Part shown: positions 5,186 through 5,546 of the stretch, in pieces
How positions within the stretch are numbered: the first letter of the stretch is position 1
Layout of the letters: each line of letters begins with the position of its first letter
Notes under the pieces: generated by a model
Seen by the model: only the letters and a program-made list of their open reading frames with translations
The model's database searches: none
What the model was told of the DNA's origin: nothing
Origin: an uncultured Roseburia sp.
GTDB taxonomy: Bacteria; Bacillota; Clostridia; Lachnospirales; Lachnospiraceae
DNA: 5,546 nucleotides
Reading direction: 5' to 3'
NCBI GenBank assembly: GCA_934358955.1
Contig: CAKRLC010000122.1
Span: 1 to 5,546 of the forward strand
Made by a program: the position numbers and the translations under genes

Positions 5186-5425
5186 ATGAAAGTACAGAAT
5201 ATCAAAGATATAGAAGCATTTTTTAAAGTAGTAGATAGCTGCGAAGGTAGAGTAGAACTTGTAACAGGAGAGGGAGACAGACTGAATCTGAAATCCAAAC
5301 TGTCACAGTATGTATCTATGGCACATGTATTCTCCAATGGAGAGATTCCAGAGCTTGATGTTGTTGCATATGAGCCGGAAGATACCAAGAAGCTCATCAA
5401 ATTCATGATGACAGGAGAGGCTTAA
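5186..5425 (+). CDS. Small uncharacterised soluble protein (79 residues)
   Basis: The protein starts MKVQNIKDIEAFFKVVDSCE, a predicted amphipathic helix, then a strand (GRVELVTGEG), then a Lys/Leu-rich stretch (DRLNLKSKLSQYVSMAHVFS). It ends with a strand (LDVVAYEPED) and a last helix (TKKLIKFMMTGE). It has no signal peptide, membrane segment or metal-binding Cys/His set, so it is predicted cytoplasmic. It resembles short proteins I recall as widespread in Lachnospiraceae, sometimes carrying an implausible automatic 'poly(A) polymerase' label; at 79 residues without a nucleotidyltransferase motif it cannot be that enzyme. The gene has a consensus promoter, a good ribosome site and, about 70 bases after its stop, a strong terminator, so it is a well-defined single-gene unit and probably well expressed. 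Its function is unknown; the compact alpha/beta pattern would suit a small binding or regulatory protein, which is speculation. Confidence 0.8.
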   Translation: MKVQNIKDIEAFFKVVDSCEGRVELVTGEGDRLNLKSKLSQYVSMAHVFSNGEIPELDVVAYEPEDTKKLIKFMMTGEA

Positions 5426-5493
5426 GAAGCAGCGAGTCCTTGCAAAACTCAGATATTGAGAAATTTGCCTGAAAAGTGAACTTAAGAGAGATA

Positions 5494-5539
5494 AAAAATA
5501 GCGATGCAGTATGGATATTTATACTGTATCGCTATTTTT
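5494..5539 (+). terminator. Strong intrinsic terminator, probably bidirectional
   Basis: Arms 5494-5512 and 5521-5539 form a 19-pair stem with one G-U wobble and an eight-base loop (GGATATTT). The G/C-containing middle (TAGCGATGCAGTAT) is flanked by an A-tract on the left and a T-tract on the right, so it can end transcription from either side. It closes the 79-residue gene's unit and may serve a convergent gene beyond the window. Confidence 0.9.
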
Positions 5540-5546
5540 GCATACA

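Noticed and set aside
5442..5468. GCAAA/TTTGC plus CTCA/TGAG hairpin after the 79-residue gene
   Set aside because: The stems are short with an internal loop and no T-run; the strong terminator 25 bases downstream explains termination.

Overview
The window looks like an ordinary chromosomal stretch from a gut Lachnospiraceae-type Firmicute. The evidence is a low-to-moderate G+C content, AGGAGG-type Shine-Dalgarno sites with 6-9 base spacing, vegetative sigma-A promoters with 16-17 base spacers, and protein families common in that group. This assignment comes from sequence style and remembered families, not from a search. No RNA gene, CRISPR array, insertion sequence or phage element is visible.

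Bases 1-998 hold the C-terminal nine or so membrane segments of an MFS exporter whose start lies outside the window. Bases 1059-1771 hold a short unrecognised ORF that overlaps a LURP-one/YxjI-family gene by four bases. A good promoter at 1787-1815 then drives a 162-residue ureidoglycolate-lyase (AllA)-like cupin at 1906-2394. It is followed by a 92-residue two-helix membrane protein at 2547-2825. Convergent to this, on the minus strand, lies a hemolysin III/PAQR membrane protein at 2840-3499 with its own promoter.

A 396-base divergent intergenic region (3500-3895) separates the PAQR gene from a MalY/PatB-type PLP-dependent C-S lyase (3896-5071). It is the most structured non-coding part of the window. 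It holds two opposed promoters, several short palindromes, and a two-part stem-loop at the predicted 5' end of the lyase transcript. Last comes a 79-residue uncharacterised soluble protein (5186-5425) with its own consensus promoter inside a 10-base inverted repeat, and downstream of it a strong, probably bidirectional, intrinsic terminator (5494-5539).

The genes do not form an evident pathway; most look like independent one- or two-gene transcription units. I see no convincing new multi-gene system. The best leads are the structured leader of the C-S lyase gene, the symmetric sequences around three promoters, and the small uncharacterised proteins.
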